Below are positions 39,177-47,219 of a stretch of DNA of 64,000 nt, piece after piece (the stretch's first letter is position 1; each line of letters opens with the position of its first letter). Under the pieces are notes generated by a model. The model worked only from the letters and a program-made list of their open reading frames with translations. It had not been told where the DNA came from and ran no database searches. The DNA comes from Arthrobacter cheniae (lineage in GTDB: Bacteria > Actinomycetota > Actinomycetes > Actinomycetales > Micrococcaceae): contig NZ_QZVT01000004.1 of assembly GCF_003602275.1 (NCBI RefSeq), positions 302,463-366,462 on the forward strand, read 5' to 3'. A program made the translations under genes and the position numbers.

Positions 39177-40562
39177 ATGACCACGAAGACATCGACCGCC
39201 GCACGCGCCGGCCGCAGCAACACCCCGAACTTCCGCTGCGCGGAGTGTGGATACACGACGGCGAAGTGGGTGGGCCGCTGCGGCGAATGCCAGGCCTGGG
39301 GGACCGTCGAGGAAACGGGCCAGGTGGTCGCCCGTACGACGGCGGCGACGGCGGTCACCACGCCGGCCCGGCGTATCGCCGACGTGGACGCGACGCTGTC
39401 CGGCTTCCAGCCGACCAAGATCGATGAACTGGACCGTGTGCTGGGAGGCGGACTCGTACCGGGTGCCGTGATCCTCCTCGCCGGTGAACCGGGGGTGGGG
39501 AAGTCGACCCTGCTGCTCGACGTCGCCGCGAGGGTGGCCCGGCTCGGCAAGAACGTCCTGTATGTCACCGGCGAGGAGTCCGCAGCCCAGGTCAAACTCC
39601 GGGCGGACCGCATCGATGCCGTGGCCGACTCCCTGTACCTCAGCGCCGAGACGGACCTCGGCCAGGCGCTCGGCCAAGTCGAGAAGATCGAGCCGGCACT
39701 GCTCATCGTCGATTCCGTGCAGACCCTCAGCAGCGCTGCCGTGGACGGCAGCGCCGGTGGCGTCACGCAGGTGCGGGAGGTCGCGGCGTCGATCATCGGG
39801 GTGGCGAAGGCCCGCGGTATGACCACGCTCCTCGTCGGTCATGTCACGAAGGACGGTTCCATCGCCGGACCGAGGCTGCTCGAGCACCTCGTCGACGTCG
39901 TCTGCCAGTTCGAGGGCGAGCGCCACTCCCGCCTCCGGCTCCTGCGGGCCGTCAAGAACAGGTACGGGCCGACGGACGAGGTGGGCTGCTTCGATCTGAC
40001 CGACGGTGGCATCGAGGGACTGGCTGATCCCAGCGGCCTTTTCGTGTCACGGACCAAGGACCCGGTGTCCGGCACGTGCATCACCGTGACGCTCGAGGGA
40101 CGCCGTCCGCTTCTCGCCGAGGTGCAGGCCCTGCTCGCCGAATCCCCGAACGCGCAGCCGCGGCGGGCCACGAGCGGTCTCGACAGCTCACGCGTCGCGA
40201 TGCTGCTGGCCGTGTTGCAGAGCCGTGCGTCCGTCAGCCTCCACAAGGACGACAGCTACGTGGCGACTGTGGGCGGTGTCCGGCTGACCGAACCGGCGAC
40301 GGACCTCGCCGTCGCCCTTGCCATCGCATCCGCCAAGACGGACCACCCCCTGCCCGCGCGGCTCATCGCGTTCGGCGAAGTGGGACTGGCGGGCGAGGTC
40401 CGTCCCGTTCCCGGCATCGGTCGACGCATCCAGGAGGCGGAGCGTCTCGGCTTCACCCACGCCATCGTCCCCGCGTCTCCCGGCGGGACAGGCCCCGTCC
40501 CCAAGGGGTTTTCGGTGCGGGAGGTCTCGACCCTGGCCGAAGCGCTGGCACTGCTGTTCTAG
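39177..40562 (+). CDS. radA: DNA repair protein RadA
   Basis: 461 residues. Domain order: N-terminal zinc finger C-A-E-C-G-Y-T-T-A-K-W-V-G-R-C-G-E-C, RecA-like ATPase with G-E-P-G-V-G-K-S-T near 102-110, the RadA-specific K-N-R-Y-G motif near 260, and a C-terminal Lon-like domain (from about 330). It processes recombination intermediates by branch migration as a hexameric helicase. disA follows 183 bases downstream, an arrangement conserved from Bacillus to actinobacteria and consistent with the link between DNA damage sensing and c-di-AMP. Confidence 0.96.
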   Translation: MTTKTSTAARAGRSNTPNFRCAECGYTTAKWVGRCGECQAWGTVEETGQVVARTTAATAVTTPARRIADVDATLSGFQPTKIDELDRVLGGGLVPGAVILLAGEPGVGKSTLLLDVAARVARLGKNVLYVTGEESAAQVKLRADRIDAVADSLYLSAETDLGQALGQVEKIEPALLIVDSVQTLSSAAVDGSAGGVTQVREVAASIIGVAKARGMTTLLVGHVTKDGSIAGPRLLEHLVDVVCQFEGERHSRLRLLRAVKNRYGPTDEVGCFDLTDGGIEGLADPSGLFVSRTKDPVSGTCITVTLEGRRPLLAEVQALLAESPNAQPRRATSGLDSSRVAMLLAVLQSRASVSLHKDDSYVATVGGVRLTEPATDLAVALAIASAKTDHPLPARLIAFGEVGLAGEVRPVPGIGRRIQEAERLGFTHAIVPASPGGTGPVPKGFSVREVSTLAEALALLF

Positions 40563-40745
40563 GCGGGCGCCCCGGCAGTGTTACCGATCTGCGACCGGGG
40601 CCGATACAGAGGAATTTGCGCGCGCACGTAGTATTATCCTCGGCTGCGCGGGCACATCCGTGGGCTTTGCCCGCCGTCCGAAGCTCGATGGCGGTCGCCC
40701 GACCGTGCCGGGCTTCCAACAGTGCGGCGGCGAAAGGATAGGCCC

Positions 40746-41822
40746 ATGGTTCGAAGTCCAGAGGACTCGCTCAAAGCCACCCTCGCCAGAGTAGCCCCGG
40801 GAACCCAGTTGCGCGACGGTCTTGAGCGAATCCTGAGGGGACGCACAGGAGCGCTGATCGTTCTCGGCTTCGATCGCACCGTGGACTCGATCTGCTCCGG
40901 CGGATTCGACATCGGCATCGAGTTCTCGCCGACCCGGCTCCGCGAACTCGCCAAGATGGACGGTGCCATCGTCTGCGACAAGGACGCGAGCAAGATCCTC
41001 CGCGCAGCGGTCCAGCTCGTACCCGATCACACCATCGAGACGCAGGAATCGGGCACACGCCACCGCACCGCCGAGCGGGTCGCCAAGCAGACCGGCCTCC
41101 CGGTCATCAGCGTCAGCCAGTCCATGCAGATCATCGCCCTCTATATCGACGGCCTGCGCCACGTGCTCGAGGGTTCGGAGCCGGTGCTGGCCCGCGCGAA
41201 CCAGGCCCTGGCTACGCTCGAGCGTTATCGGGCACGGCTGGACCAGGTCACGAACGCTCTCTCCGCCCTGGAGATCGAGGCGATGGTCACTGTACGGGAC
41301 GTCGCCGTCACCCTGCAGCGCCAGGAGATGGTCCGCCGGATCTCCGAGGAGATCTCGCAGTACGTCCTGGAACTGGGCGTCGACGGCCGTCTGCTGTCGC
41401 TCCAGGTCGAGGAGCTCACCACAGGGCTCGGACCGGGCAGTGAGATGGTGCTGCGCGACTACATGGATCTCCGCACCAGTTCCGCGCCGGTCGAAGAGCG
41501 CGTCGCGACCCTGCAGGGTTTCAGCTCGACGGACCTGATCGACCTCGGCACCATCGCGAGCGTGCTGGGGTTCAACCCGTCCATCGATTCACTGGAGGCG
41601 GTCATCCAGCCGAAGGGCTACCGTCTGCTGTCCGGCATCAAGGCCGTCCCTCCGGCGGTCGCGAACCGCCTCGTCGACCACTTCGACGGTCTCCAGAACC
41701 TCATGGCCGCGAACATCGACGACCTCATGGCGGTGGACGGGATCGGCGAGCAGCGAGCGCGAACAGTGCGCGAGGGCCTGTCGCGGATCGCCGAGACGAG
41801 CCTGCTCGACCGCTTCATGTAG
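40746..41822 (+). CDS. disA: DNA integrity scanning diadenylate cyclase DisA
   Basis: 358 residues from the ATG at 40746 (GAAAGGA upstream); eight more in-frame residues before it are not supported. The DAC domain has K-M-D-G-A-I-V-C-D near 77 and the ATP-binding G-T-R-H-R-T-A-E-R near 108; a helical linker (about 150-290) and a C-terminal helix-hairpin-helix DNA-binding domain (L-M-A-V-D-G-I-G-E-Q-R-A-R-T-V) follow. It makes cyclic di-AMP from two ATP and stops on branched DNA. All key residues are present. Confidence 0.97.
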   Translation: MVRSPEDSLKATLARVAPGTQLRDGLERILRGRTGALIVLGFDRTVDSICSGGFDIGIEFSPTRLRELAKMDGAIVCDKDASKILRAAVQLVPDHTIETQESGTRHRTAERVAKQTGLPVISVSQSMQIIALYIDGLRHVLEGSEPVLARANQALATLERYRARLDQVTNALSALEIEAMVTVRDVAVTLQRQEMVRRISEEISQYVLELGVDGRLLSLQVEELTTGLGPGSEMVLRDYMDLRTSSAPVEERVATLQGFSSTDLIDLGTIASVLGFNPSIDSLEAVIQPKGYRLLSGIKAVPPAVANRLVDHFDGLQNLMAANIDDLMAVDGIGEQRARTVREGLSRIAETSLLDRFM

Positions 41823-41901
41823 CGGACTATGCCGCACCCGCGGAGGTGCCCTGTAGCGACGGCGACGATCGTGCAGCGCATCACCCGCGTGGTCTGTCGG
41901 G

Positions 41902-42630
41902 TTACTGGAGGGTGAACTCCACCGGAGTGCTGCTCCTGGCTCCGAGCCGCGTGGTGACGGTGTAACTGCCGGAAGCGGGTTCTTCATCGACCGTGGTGCA
42001 GCCCGGCACGGTGCGGTTCCGGGACCATTCGAACGTTGCGCGTTCCTCCCCACCCGGCGCGATCGCGCGCTCGAGATCCTGGGAGGCCTGCTGGCAGTCG
42101 GTGGAGGAGAACACCCTTTCGTCCCCGGAGGTCACCTCGAACTGCATCTGCGACGTTCCGACGTTGACGTCGCAGGGCGTGGTTCCCTCGTTGCGGACCA
42201 CGAGGGTCAGGACAGGATTCTCGTCCGTCCCGTAGGACTCCTTGTCGGTTTCGGCCGCGACGACCACCTTCGATGCGTCGCAGCCGTCCGACGACGTGGG
42301 CGAGGGTTCCGCAGGAGCAGTCGTGCGCGTCGGCGCCGGCGACGCCTTGCTGGAGGGAGCCGTGCTCGGAGGAGCCGTACTGTCCCCGGCGGCAGGGGTC
42401 TCGGTTTCGGCGGTTGCGCCAGGGGTCGGGGTGGCACCGGCTGTCGCATCCGCACCCCGTCCGAGGGCCGCTGCAAGAACAACGCCGCCGATGGCGAGCC
42501 CTGCGACCACGAGGAGCGCGAGGATCATCACCGCCAGGCGCCGCCTCCGGTAGGTGGCCGGGCTCAGCCGCCTGCCTCCGCCCCGCCTGCCCCTGCCGTG
42601 GTCGCCGCCGTGGTCGCCCGTTGATTCCAT
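41902..42630 (-). CDS. Membrane-anchored protein with a Thr/Pro-rich stalk and extracellular domain
   Basis: 242 residues. Basic N-terminus, one membrane helix at about 32-54 (L-A-V-M-I-L-A-L-L-V-V-A-G-L-A-I-G-G-V-V-L), a Thr/Ala/Pro/Ser-rich stretch (about 60-113), and a C-terminal domain (about 115-242) with three or four Cys and an immunoglobulin-like run (L-T-L-V-V-R-N-E-G-T-T-P-C-D-V). The layout suggests a surface protein held by the N-terminal helix; such domains (DUF4232/CARDB-like) are common in actinobacteria. No function can be assigned. Divergent from mutY. Confidence 0.75.
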   Translation of the reverse strand: MESTGDHGGDHGRGRRGGGRRLSPATYRRRRLAVMILALLVVAGLAIGGVVLAAALGRGADATAGATPTPGATAETETPAAGDSTAPPSTAPSSKASPAPTRTTAPAEPSPTSSDGCDASKVVVAAETDKESYGTDENPVLTLVVRNEGTTPCDVNVGTSQMQFEVTSGDERVFSSTDCQQASQDLERAIAPGGEERATFEWSRNRTVPGCTTVDEEPASGSYTVTTRLGARSSTPVEFTLQ

Positions 42631-42716
42631 CCAACAAGGCTAGGGAGGGGCCCGAGCTTTCTTCCGGGCACCACGCCGGTGGATAGAGTATTCACGACAA
42701 GAAACCAGGAGCACCT

Positions 42717-43748
42717 ATGAACCCCGGTAGCGGAACACCCGCGGCAACCGTGCGCACCACCGGAGTTCCGGAACCGTCCGGACCACTCCTCGATGACCTC
42801 CACACCCGGGTGACGGACTGGTTCGAGGATGCTGCCCGTGAGCTGCCCTGGCGGGATCCTACATGCTCGCCCTGGGGCATCCTCGTCAGCGAGATCATGC
42901 TGCAGCAGACCCCCGTGGTCCGGGTACTGCCGGTCTGGCTCGAATGGCTCCAGCGCTGGCCCACCCCGGCCCACCTCGCGTCGGAACCGTCCGGAGCGGC
43001 CGTACGGCACTGGGGCCGGCTCGGCTATCCCCGCCGGGCACTTCGTCTGCACGCCGCCGCACTGGCGATCGTGGCGGATCACGACGGAGAGATCCCGACC
43101 ACCCGCGATGAGCTCCTCACCCTGCCCGGCGTCGGTGCCTACACCGCTGCCGCGGTGGCCGCCTTCGCCTTCGGCAGGCGCGAGACCGTCGTCGACACCA
43201 ACATACGTCGCGTACACGCCCGGCTCATGGGCGGCAGCGCCCTGCCCGCTCCCGCCCTGACGTCCGCGGAGATGAAGCGGGCGGTGGCGCTCATGCCCGG
43301 CGACGCCGACCTGTCCGTGCGGTGGAACGCCGCCGTGATGGAACTCGGCGCGGTCATCTGCACAGCCAGGGCGCCGAAGTGCGACGCCTGCCCTGTCATC
43401 GACGCCTGTGCCTGGGTGGCTGCCGGACGCCCTGCTCCCGGCTACATCCCCAAGGGCCAGTCGTGGGCGGGCACGGACCGGCAGGTGCGCGGCGCGATCG
43501 TCGCCGTCCTGCGGGACGCCGACCATGCCGTGCCGCGCTCACTGCTCATGGAGGCGCCCGTGGATCTCAGCATGCAGGGACCGCCGACCACGCTTTCCCT
43601 GCCGTCCGGCGGTACAGCCCGGCCAGGTGCGCTGAGTACCCTGCACGGGCTGCAGGCTCCGACCGAGCAGCTCGAGCGCGCCCTCACCGGTCTTCTGGCG
43701 GACGGCCTCGCCGAGGAGCACGACGACGGCATCCGCCTTCCCACCTGA
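42717..43748 (+). CDS. mutY: A/G-specific adenine glycosylase
   Basis: 343 residues. L-P-W-R-D near 42, S-E-I-M-L-Q-Q-T-P-V with the catalytic Glu near 61, L-P-G-V-G-A-Y-T-A-A-A-V as the helix-hairpin-helix near 136, V-D-T-N-I-R-R with the catalytic Asp near 161, and the 4Fe-4S loop C-x6-C-x2-C-x5-C (C-T-A-R-A-P-K-C-D-A-C-P-V-I-D-A-C). The C-terminal region is a Nudix-like 8-oxoG recognition domain. It removes adenine opposite 8-oxoguanine. Convergent with dhaM, 7 bases apart. Confidence 0.95.
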   Translation: MNPGSGTPAATVRTTGVPEPSGPLLDDLHTRVTDWFEDAARELPWRDPTCSPWGILVSEIMLQQTPVVRVLPVWLEWLQRWPTPAHLASEPSGAAVRHWGRLGYPRRALRLHAAALAIVADHDGEIPTTRDELLTLPGVGAYTAAAVAAFAFGRRETVVDTNIRRVHARLMGGSALPAPALTSAEMKRAVALMPGDADLSVRWNAAVMELGAVICTARAPKCDACPVIDACAWVAAGRPAPGYIPKGQSWAGTDRQVRGAIVAVLRDADHAVPRSLLMEAPVDLSMQGPPTTLSLPSGGTARPGALSTLHGLQAPTEQLERALTGLLADGLAEEHDDGIRLPT

Positions 43749-43755
43749 CGGGCCG

Positions 43756-44496
43756 TCAGGAAGGCTCGCCGAATCCCGACTCGACCGCCTGTCCGACGAA
43801 GTCCACAGCGGCCTGGGCATCGGGCCCCGTCGCCTCGACAGTGACCGTCCTACCCTGGCCGAGGCCGAGGGTCATCAGCAGCATCACGGACTTGCCGTCG
43901 ACCCCGTTCACGGTCACCTCCGCGTCGAGATCGGTCAGGCCCGTGGCCAGTGCCGCAGCGGGCCGGGCGTGGAGCCCCATCTGGTTCGGAAGGACCCACG
44001 AGCCGCTGACCACAGGTCCGGCCTCCTGTGCCGGGGCGGCGCCGGCCTGGCCCGGAGCGGCTGCGGCATGGGTGACGAACGGTTCCAGCTCCTCGGCGCG
44101 GATGGAGACCACGGCACCATCGGCAGCCCGGAGTACGTCGTCGAGCGTGGCGCCGCCCTGCGCCTGGACGGCGGCGGCCACGGCACCCTCCACAAGGGCC
44201 GCCTCCGCGAGCCGGACGGCGGACCGCACCTCCGGCTCGAGGAACTCGAGCACCATCTCCGCGGTCATCACGGCCGAACCGAGGTCGGTCAGGATCACCA
44301 CCCCGTCACCGCCCGACGCCTGCTCGATCCCCGCCTGCACGCGCTCGAAGCTCGTGCCGATCCGTGAGGGGCCGTCGCCATCCCCCGCTCCCCCGGCGGC
44401 GGCGAGCACCACGTCGGGCGCCATCTGCGCTGCGAGCTCGACGACGCCCTCTGCAATCTTCTGGCTGTGCGAGACGATGACCAGGCCGACGGTCAT
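43756..44496 (-). CDS. dhaM: Dihydroxyacetone kinase phosphotransfer subunit DhaM with fused HPr domain
   Basis: 246 residues. The first 130 form the EIIA-Man-like DhaM domain with the active His in V-I-V-S-H-S-Q-K near 10 and L-T-D-L-G-S-A-V-M-T near 70. After an Ala-rich linker (about 138-160), residues 160-240 are an HPr domain with the active His in M-G-L-H-A-R-P-A-A. The E. coli protein also has an enzyme I domain, missing here. It passes PEP-derived phosphate to the ADP on DhaL. Overlaps dhaL by ATGA. Third gene of dhaKLM. Confidence 0.94.
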   Translation of the reverse strand: MTVGLVIVSHSQKIAEGVVELAAQMAPDVVLAAAGGAGDGDGPSRIGTSFERVQAGIEQASGGDGVVILTDLGSAVMTAEMVLEFLEPEVRSAVRLAEAALVEGAVAAAVQAQGGATLDDVLRAADGAVVSIRAEELEPFVTHAAAAPGQAGAAPAQEAGPVVSGSWVLPNQMGLHARPAAALATGLTDLDAEVTVNGVDGKSVMLLMTLGLGQGRTVTVEATGPDAQAAVDFVGQAVESGFGEPS

Positions 44497-45149
44497 GCGA
44501 ACAATTCCCTGGCGGTCTCGGCGGCAGCCTGGAGAATGAAAGCCGTCGATACGGCTCCCGGATCCTGGTGGCCGGCGCTCCGTTCACCGAGGTAGCTCGC
44601 CCTGCCCTTGCGGGCGATCAGCGGCTCGGTCGCGCCGGCGCCCGCATGGGCGGCGTTGGCTGCTGCGGTGAGCACCTCGGGGGCTGTCGCCCCGGCCTGC
44701 GCGGCGGTCTCGGCGGACTCGGTGGCAGGGGTCCAGGCATCCACCATCGTCTTGTCCCCGATCTCCGCCTTCCCTCGCGCCACGATCCCGTCCCGTGCGG
44801 CCCTGATCATCGCGGCAGCAGCATTCGGATCGATCTCGGCCGCGTCCCCCAGCGAGGTCGCCGCGCGCAGGAAGGCCGTTCCGTAGAGCGGACCGGCGGC
44901 TCCGCCCACGGTGGACATGAGGGTCATGGCCACCAGCTTGAGGACGGCGGCAGGGGTCTCCGGCGCCTCGCTCGAATCGAGCTTCGCGACGACGGCCGTG
45001 AAGCCCCGGTCGAGGTTCTCCCCGTGGTCGGCGTCACCGATGACGCGGTCGAGGTTGATCAGGAGTACCCGGTTCTCGGCGACGACGCGAGCTGTCTCGC
45101 GCATCCAGCGGACCGCCCACTCGGTATCGAGGGCATCGGCCATGCTCAT
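44493..45149 (-). CDS. dhaL: Dihydroxyacetone kinase subunit DhaL
   Basis: 218 residues from the ATG at 45149, which overlaps the dhaK stop as ATGA. Asp ligands for the Mg-nucleotide are in [10 protein letters not shown] near 37-46, followed by the nucleotide-binding [12 protein letters not shown] near 80-91; the end contains [17 protein letters not shown], the typical last motif. It carries the ADP/ATP that phosphorylates dihydroxyacetone bound to DhaK. Confidence 0.95.
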   Translation of the reverse strand: MSMADALDTEWAVRWMRETARVVAENRVLLINLDRVIGDADHGENLDRGFTAVVAKLDSSEAPETPAAVLKLVAMTLMSTVGGAAGPLYGTAFLRAATSLGDAAEIDPNAAAAMIRAARDGIVARGKAEIGDKTMVDAWTPATESAETAAQAGATAPEVLTAAANAAHAGAGATEPLIARKGRASYLGERSAGHQDPGAVSTAFILQAAAETARELFA

Positions 45150-46147
45150 GCCCCCCAACGAAGGGCGGCCGTGTGGACGGGGCTGTCCCACAGCTCGAGC
45201 ATCTCTTGATCGACCCGCAGGATCGTCAGGGACGCGCCCTGCATCTCGAGAGCCGTGATGTAGTTGCCGACAAGGGAACGCTCGATCGTCACGCTGAGTC
45301 CGTCGAGCAGCTGCGCGACCTTGCGGAACATGATGTAGAGCTCACTGGCGGGCGTTCCGCCCATCCCGTTGACCATGACGATCGTCCGGTCTCCCGAGGT
45401 GAGCGAGAGATCCGCGACGATGGGGTCGAGCAGCCGCTGGGTGATGCCGTCGGCATCCTCCATGGCTATGCGGTGGCGGCCGGGCTCTCCGTGGATGCCG
45501 ATGCCGATCTCGATCTCGTCCTCGGCGAGGTCGAAGCTCGGCACCCCGGCATGCGGCACGGTGCAGGCAGCGAGGGCGACCCCCATCGAGCGAACGCTGT
45601 CCACCACGCGCTGGGCGACTGCCGTGACGCCGTCGAGGTCATCACCCCGCTCCGCTGCCGCGCCGGCGATCCTCTCGACGAAGACCGTCCCCCCGACCCC
45701 TCGCCTGCCGGCGGTGTAGAGCGAATCCTCGACGGCGACGTCGTCATTGACGAGAACGGAGCGCACGGCGACGCCCTCGGCCTCCGCCATCTCTGCGGCC
45801 GTCTCGAAGTTGAGGACGTCGCCCGTGTAGTTCTTCACGATGTGCAGGACGCCCGCACCGCCGTTCACGGCGGTGGTGGCGGGGATGATCTGGTCGGGTG
45901 TAGGCGAGGTGAAAACAGCTCCCGGTACGGCGGCGTCGAGCATGCCACGGCCCACGAAACCCGCGTGCAGCGGTTCGTGACCGCTTCCACCGCCGGAGAC
46001 GAGCCCGACCTTGCCCTGCACCGGCGCGTCCTTGCGGGTGATGAACAGGGGATCCGGGTGGACGGTCACGAGGTCGGCATGCGCGATGCCGAATCCTTCG
46101 ACAGACTCGTTGACCACGGCCCTGGGGTCATTGATGAGCTTCTTCAC
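45146..46147 (-). CDS. dhaK: Dihydroxyacetone kinase subunit DhaK
   Basis: 333 residues from the GTG at 46147, which has AAGGAG eight bases upstream and yields V-K-K-L-I-N-D-P; the open frame above it has no site. Substrate-binding [10 protein letters not shown] near 50-59, and the His that forms a hemiaminal with dihydroxyacetone in G-I-G-I-H-G-E-P-G near 220. It binds dihydroxyacetone for phosphorylation by DhaL-ADP/ATP, feeding glycolysis. First gene of dhaKLM; no dhaR or dehydrogenase lies next to it. Confidence 0.95.
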   Translation of the reverse strand: MKKLINDPRAVVNESVEGFGIAHADLVTVHPDPLFITRKDAPVQGKVGLVSGGGSGHEPLHAGFVGRGMLDAAVPGAVFTSPTPDQIIPATTAVNGGAGVLHIVKNYTGDVLNFETAAEMAEAEGVAVRSVLVNDDVAVEDSLYTAGRRGVGGTVFVERIAGAAAERGDDLDGVTAVAQRVVDSVRSMGVALAACTVPHAGVPSFDLAEDEIEIGIGIHGEPGRHRIAMEDADGITQRLLDPIVADLSLTSGDRTIVMVNGMGGTPASELYIMFRKVAQLLDGLSVTIERSLVGNYITALEMQGASLTILRVDQEMLELWDSPVHTAALRWGA

Positions 46148-46290
46148 AGCGGCTGCTCCTTGGCTGTAGCGGACATTCTGACAGCCAGCAGCCCGCCTCA
46201 CATGGACCACGCCGGCCATGGGACACGTTACCGCCCGTTCCTGCGCCTGCCTATAGGCCGACGTCCCCGCCGCACCCCGATTAACTGGCT

Positions 46291-46323
46291 GAGGGAGGAG
46301 CCCGGAGCCGGGCGCCCTCCCTC
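46291..46323 (-). terminator. Hairpin downstream of the CsbD gene
   Basis: GAGGGAGG and CCTCCCTC form the outer stem with CCGG/CCGG inside. It lies 43 bases past the CsbD stop. Confidence 0.65.
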
Positions 46324-46365
46324 AGGTCTGCAGGCCGCCCGATGACGGGTGCAGCCAGGAATCAA

Positions 46366-46542
46366 TCAGTCGCGCTTGAACGCGTCCTTGACGTTCTCGC
46401 CCGCATCCTTGAGCTTCGAGCTCGCCTGGTCCTTATGGCCCTCGGCCTCCATGTTCTCGTTCCCGGACGCCTTGCCGAGGCCTTCCTTCACTTTTCCGCC
46501 CAGGCCTTCGCCCTTGTTCCCGATCTTGTCATCCAGTCCCAT
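46366..46542 (-). CDS. CsbD family general stress protein
   Basis: 58 residues from the ATG at 46542 (GGAGGTCCGA upstream), M-G-L-D-D-K-I-G-N-K; the 16-codon upstream extension is not coding. Nearly all hydrophilic with G-L-G-G-K-V-K-E-G-L-G-K-A-S-G-N and K-D-Q-A-S-S-K-L-K-D-A-G-E-N-V-K-D-A-F, the CsbD repeat. In Bacillus it belongs to the sigma-B regulon; biochemical role unknown. A stress-type motif is present about 70-85 bases upstream. Confidence 0.93.
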   Translation of the reverse strand: MGLDDKIGNKGEGLGGKVKEGLGKASGNENMEAEGHKDQASSKLKDAGENVKDAFKRD

Positions 46543-46608
46543 GATTCGGACCTCCTTCAGTCGGTGTACAGCCACCGGTTCCGGTGGCATGTCAGCATTC
46601 CCGAAGGA

Positions 46609-46625
46609 ATGCTAAGTAGTCTTAC
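46609..46625 (-). promoter_or_regulatory. Stress-gene motif site D, upstream of CsbD
   Basis: AAGTAGTCTTAC at 46614-46625 has the AAG-N4-CTTAC core of site A with different middle bases. It lies about 70-85 bases upstream of the CsbD start, the same distance as site A from its gene. A nearby hairpin AGCATTCC-CGA-AGGAATGCT (46594-46612) partly overlaps. Confidence 0.5.
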
Positions 46626-46672
46626 CTTATCCCTGCGGGACCCTCGAGACCAGCCCGGCGGTCTCCCCCGGC

Positions 46673-47182
46673 TCAGAGCTGCCGGATCATCCGCGTATTG
46701 CCGAGGGTGTTCGGCTTGACCCGGGCGAGGTCCAGGAACTCAGCGATGCCTTCGTCGTGGGAACGCAGGAGCTCCGAGTAGATCCGGGGATCGACGGCGG
46801 ACTGGTCCGCCATGACCTCGAATCCGTGCCGCTGGAAGAAGCCGACTTCGAAGGTGAGGCAGAATACGCGGCTCACCCCGAAGCTCCGGGCCTCCGAGAG
46901 CAGTTCCTCGACCAGGGCACGGCCGACGCCGTGCCCGCGAGCAGCCGGCGACGTGGCCAGGGTGCGCACCTCGGCGAGGTCCTCCCACATGATGTGGAGC
47001 GCGCCGCAGCCGAGCACCTCCCCGCCGTCGGACTCCGCGATGCGGAACTCGGGCAGGCCCTCGTAGTACGCGACCGTCTCCTTCGCCATCAGGATGCGCT
47101 CCTCGGCGAGCGGCTCGACGAGGGACTTGATGGCGGGGACGTCCGAGGTGCGGGCGGGGCGGATGGTGAAGGGCATGGTCAT
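46673..47182 (-). CDS. argA: GNAT acetyltransferase, probable N-acetylglutamate synthase
   Basis: 169 residues, a single GNAT domain: I-R-P-A-R-T-S-D-V-P-A-I at the start, A-E-V-R-T-L-A-T-S-P-A-A-R-G-H-G-V-G-R-A-L-V as the acetyl-CoA loop near 70-91, and F-F-Q-R-H-G-F near 112. The E-V-R-T-L-A and G-F-E-V-M-A pattern matches the short actinobacterial N-acetylglutamate synthases (M. tuberculosis Rv2747), which start arginine biosynthesis without the kinase-like domain of E. coli ArgA. I use the symbol for that reason. Two start ATGs (47182, 47176) are possible. Confidence 0.8.
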   Translation of the reverse strand: MTMPFTIRPARTSDVPAIKSLVEPLAEERILMAKETVAYYEGLPEFRIAESDGGEVLGCGALHIMWEDLAEVRTLATSPAARGHGVGRALVEELLSEARSFGVSRVFCLTFEVGFFQRHGFEVMADQSAVDPRIYSELLRSHDEGIAEFLDLARVKPNTLGNTRMIRQL

Positions 47183-47219
47183 TCAGTCCACTCTACAAAC
47201 CGATCACCCGCCTGCGCCC

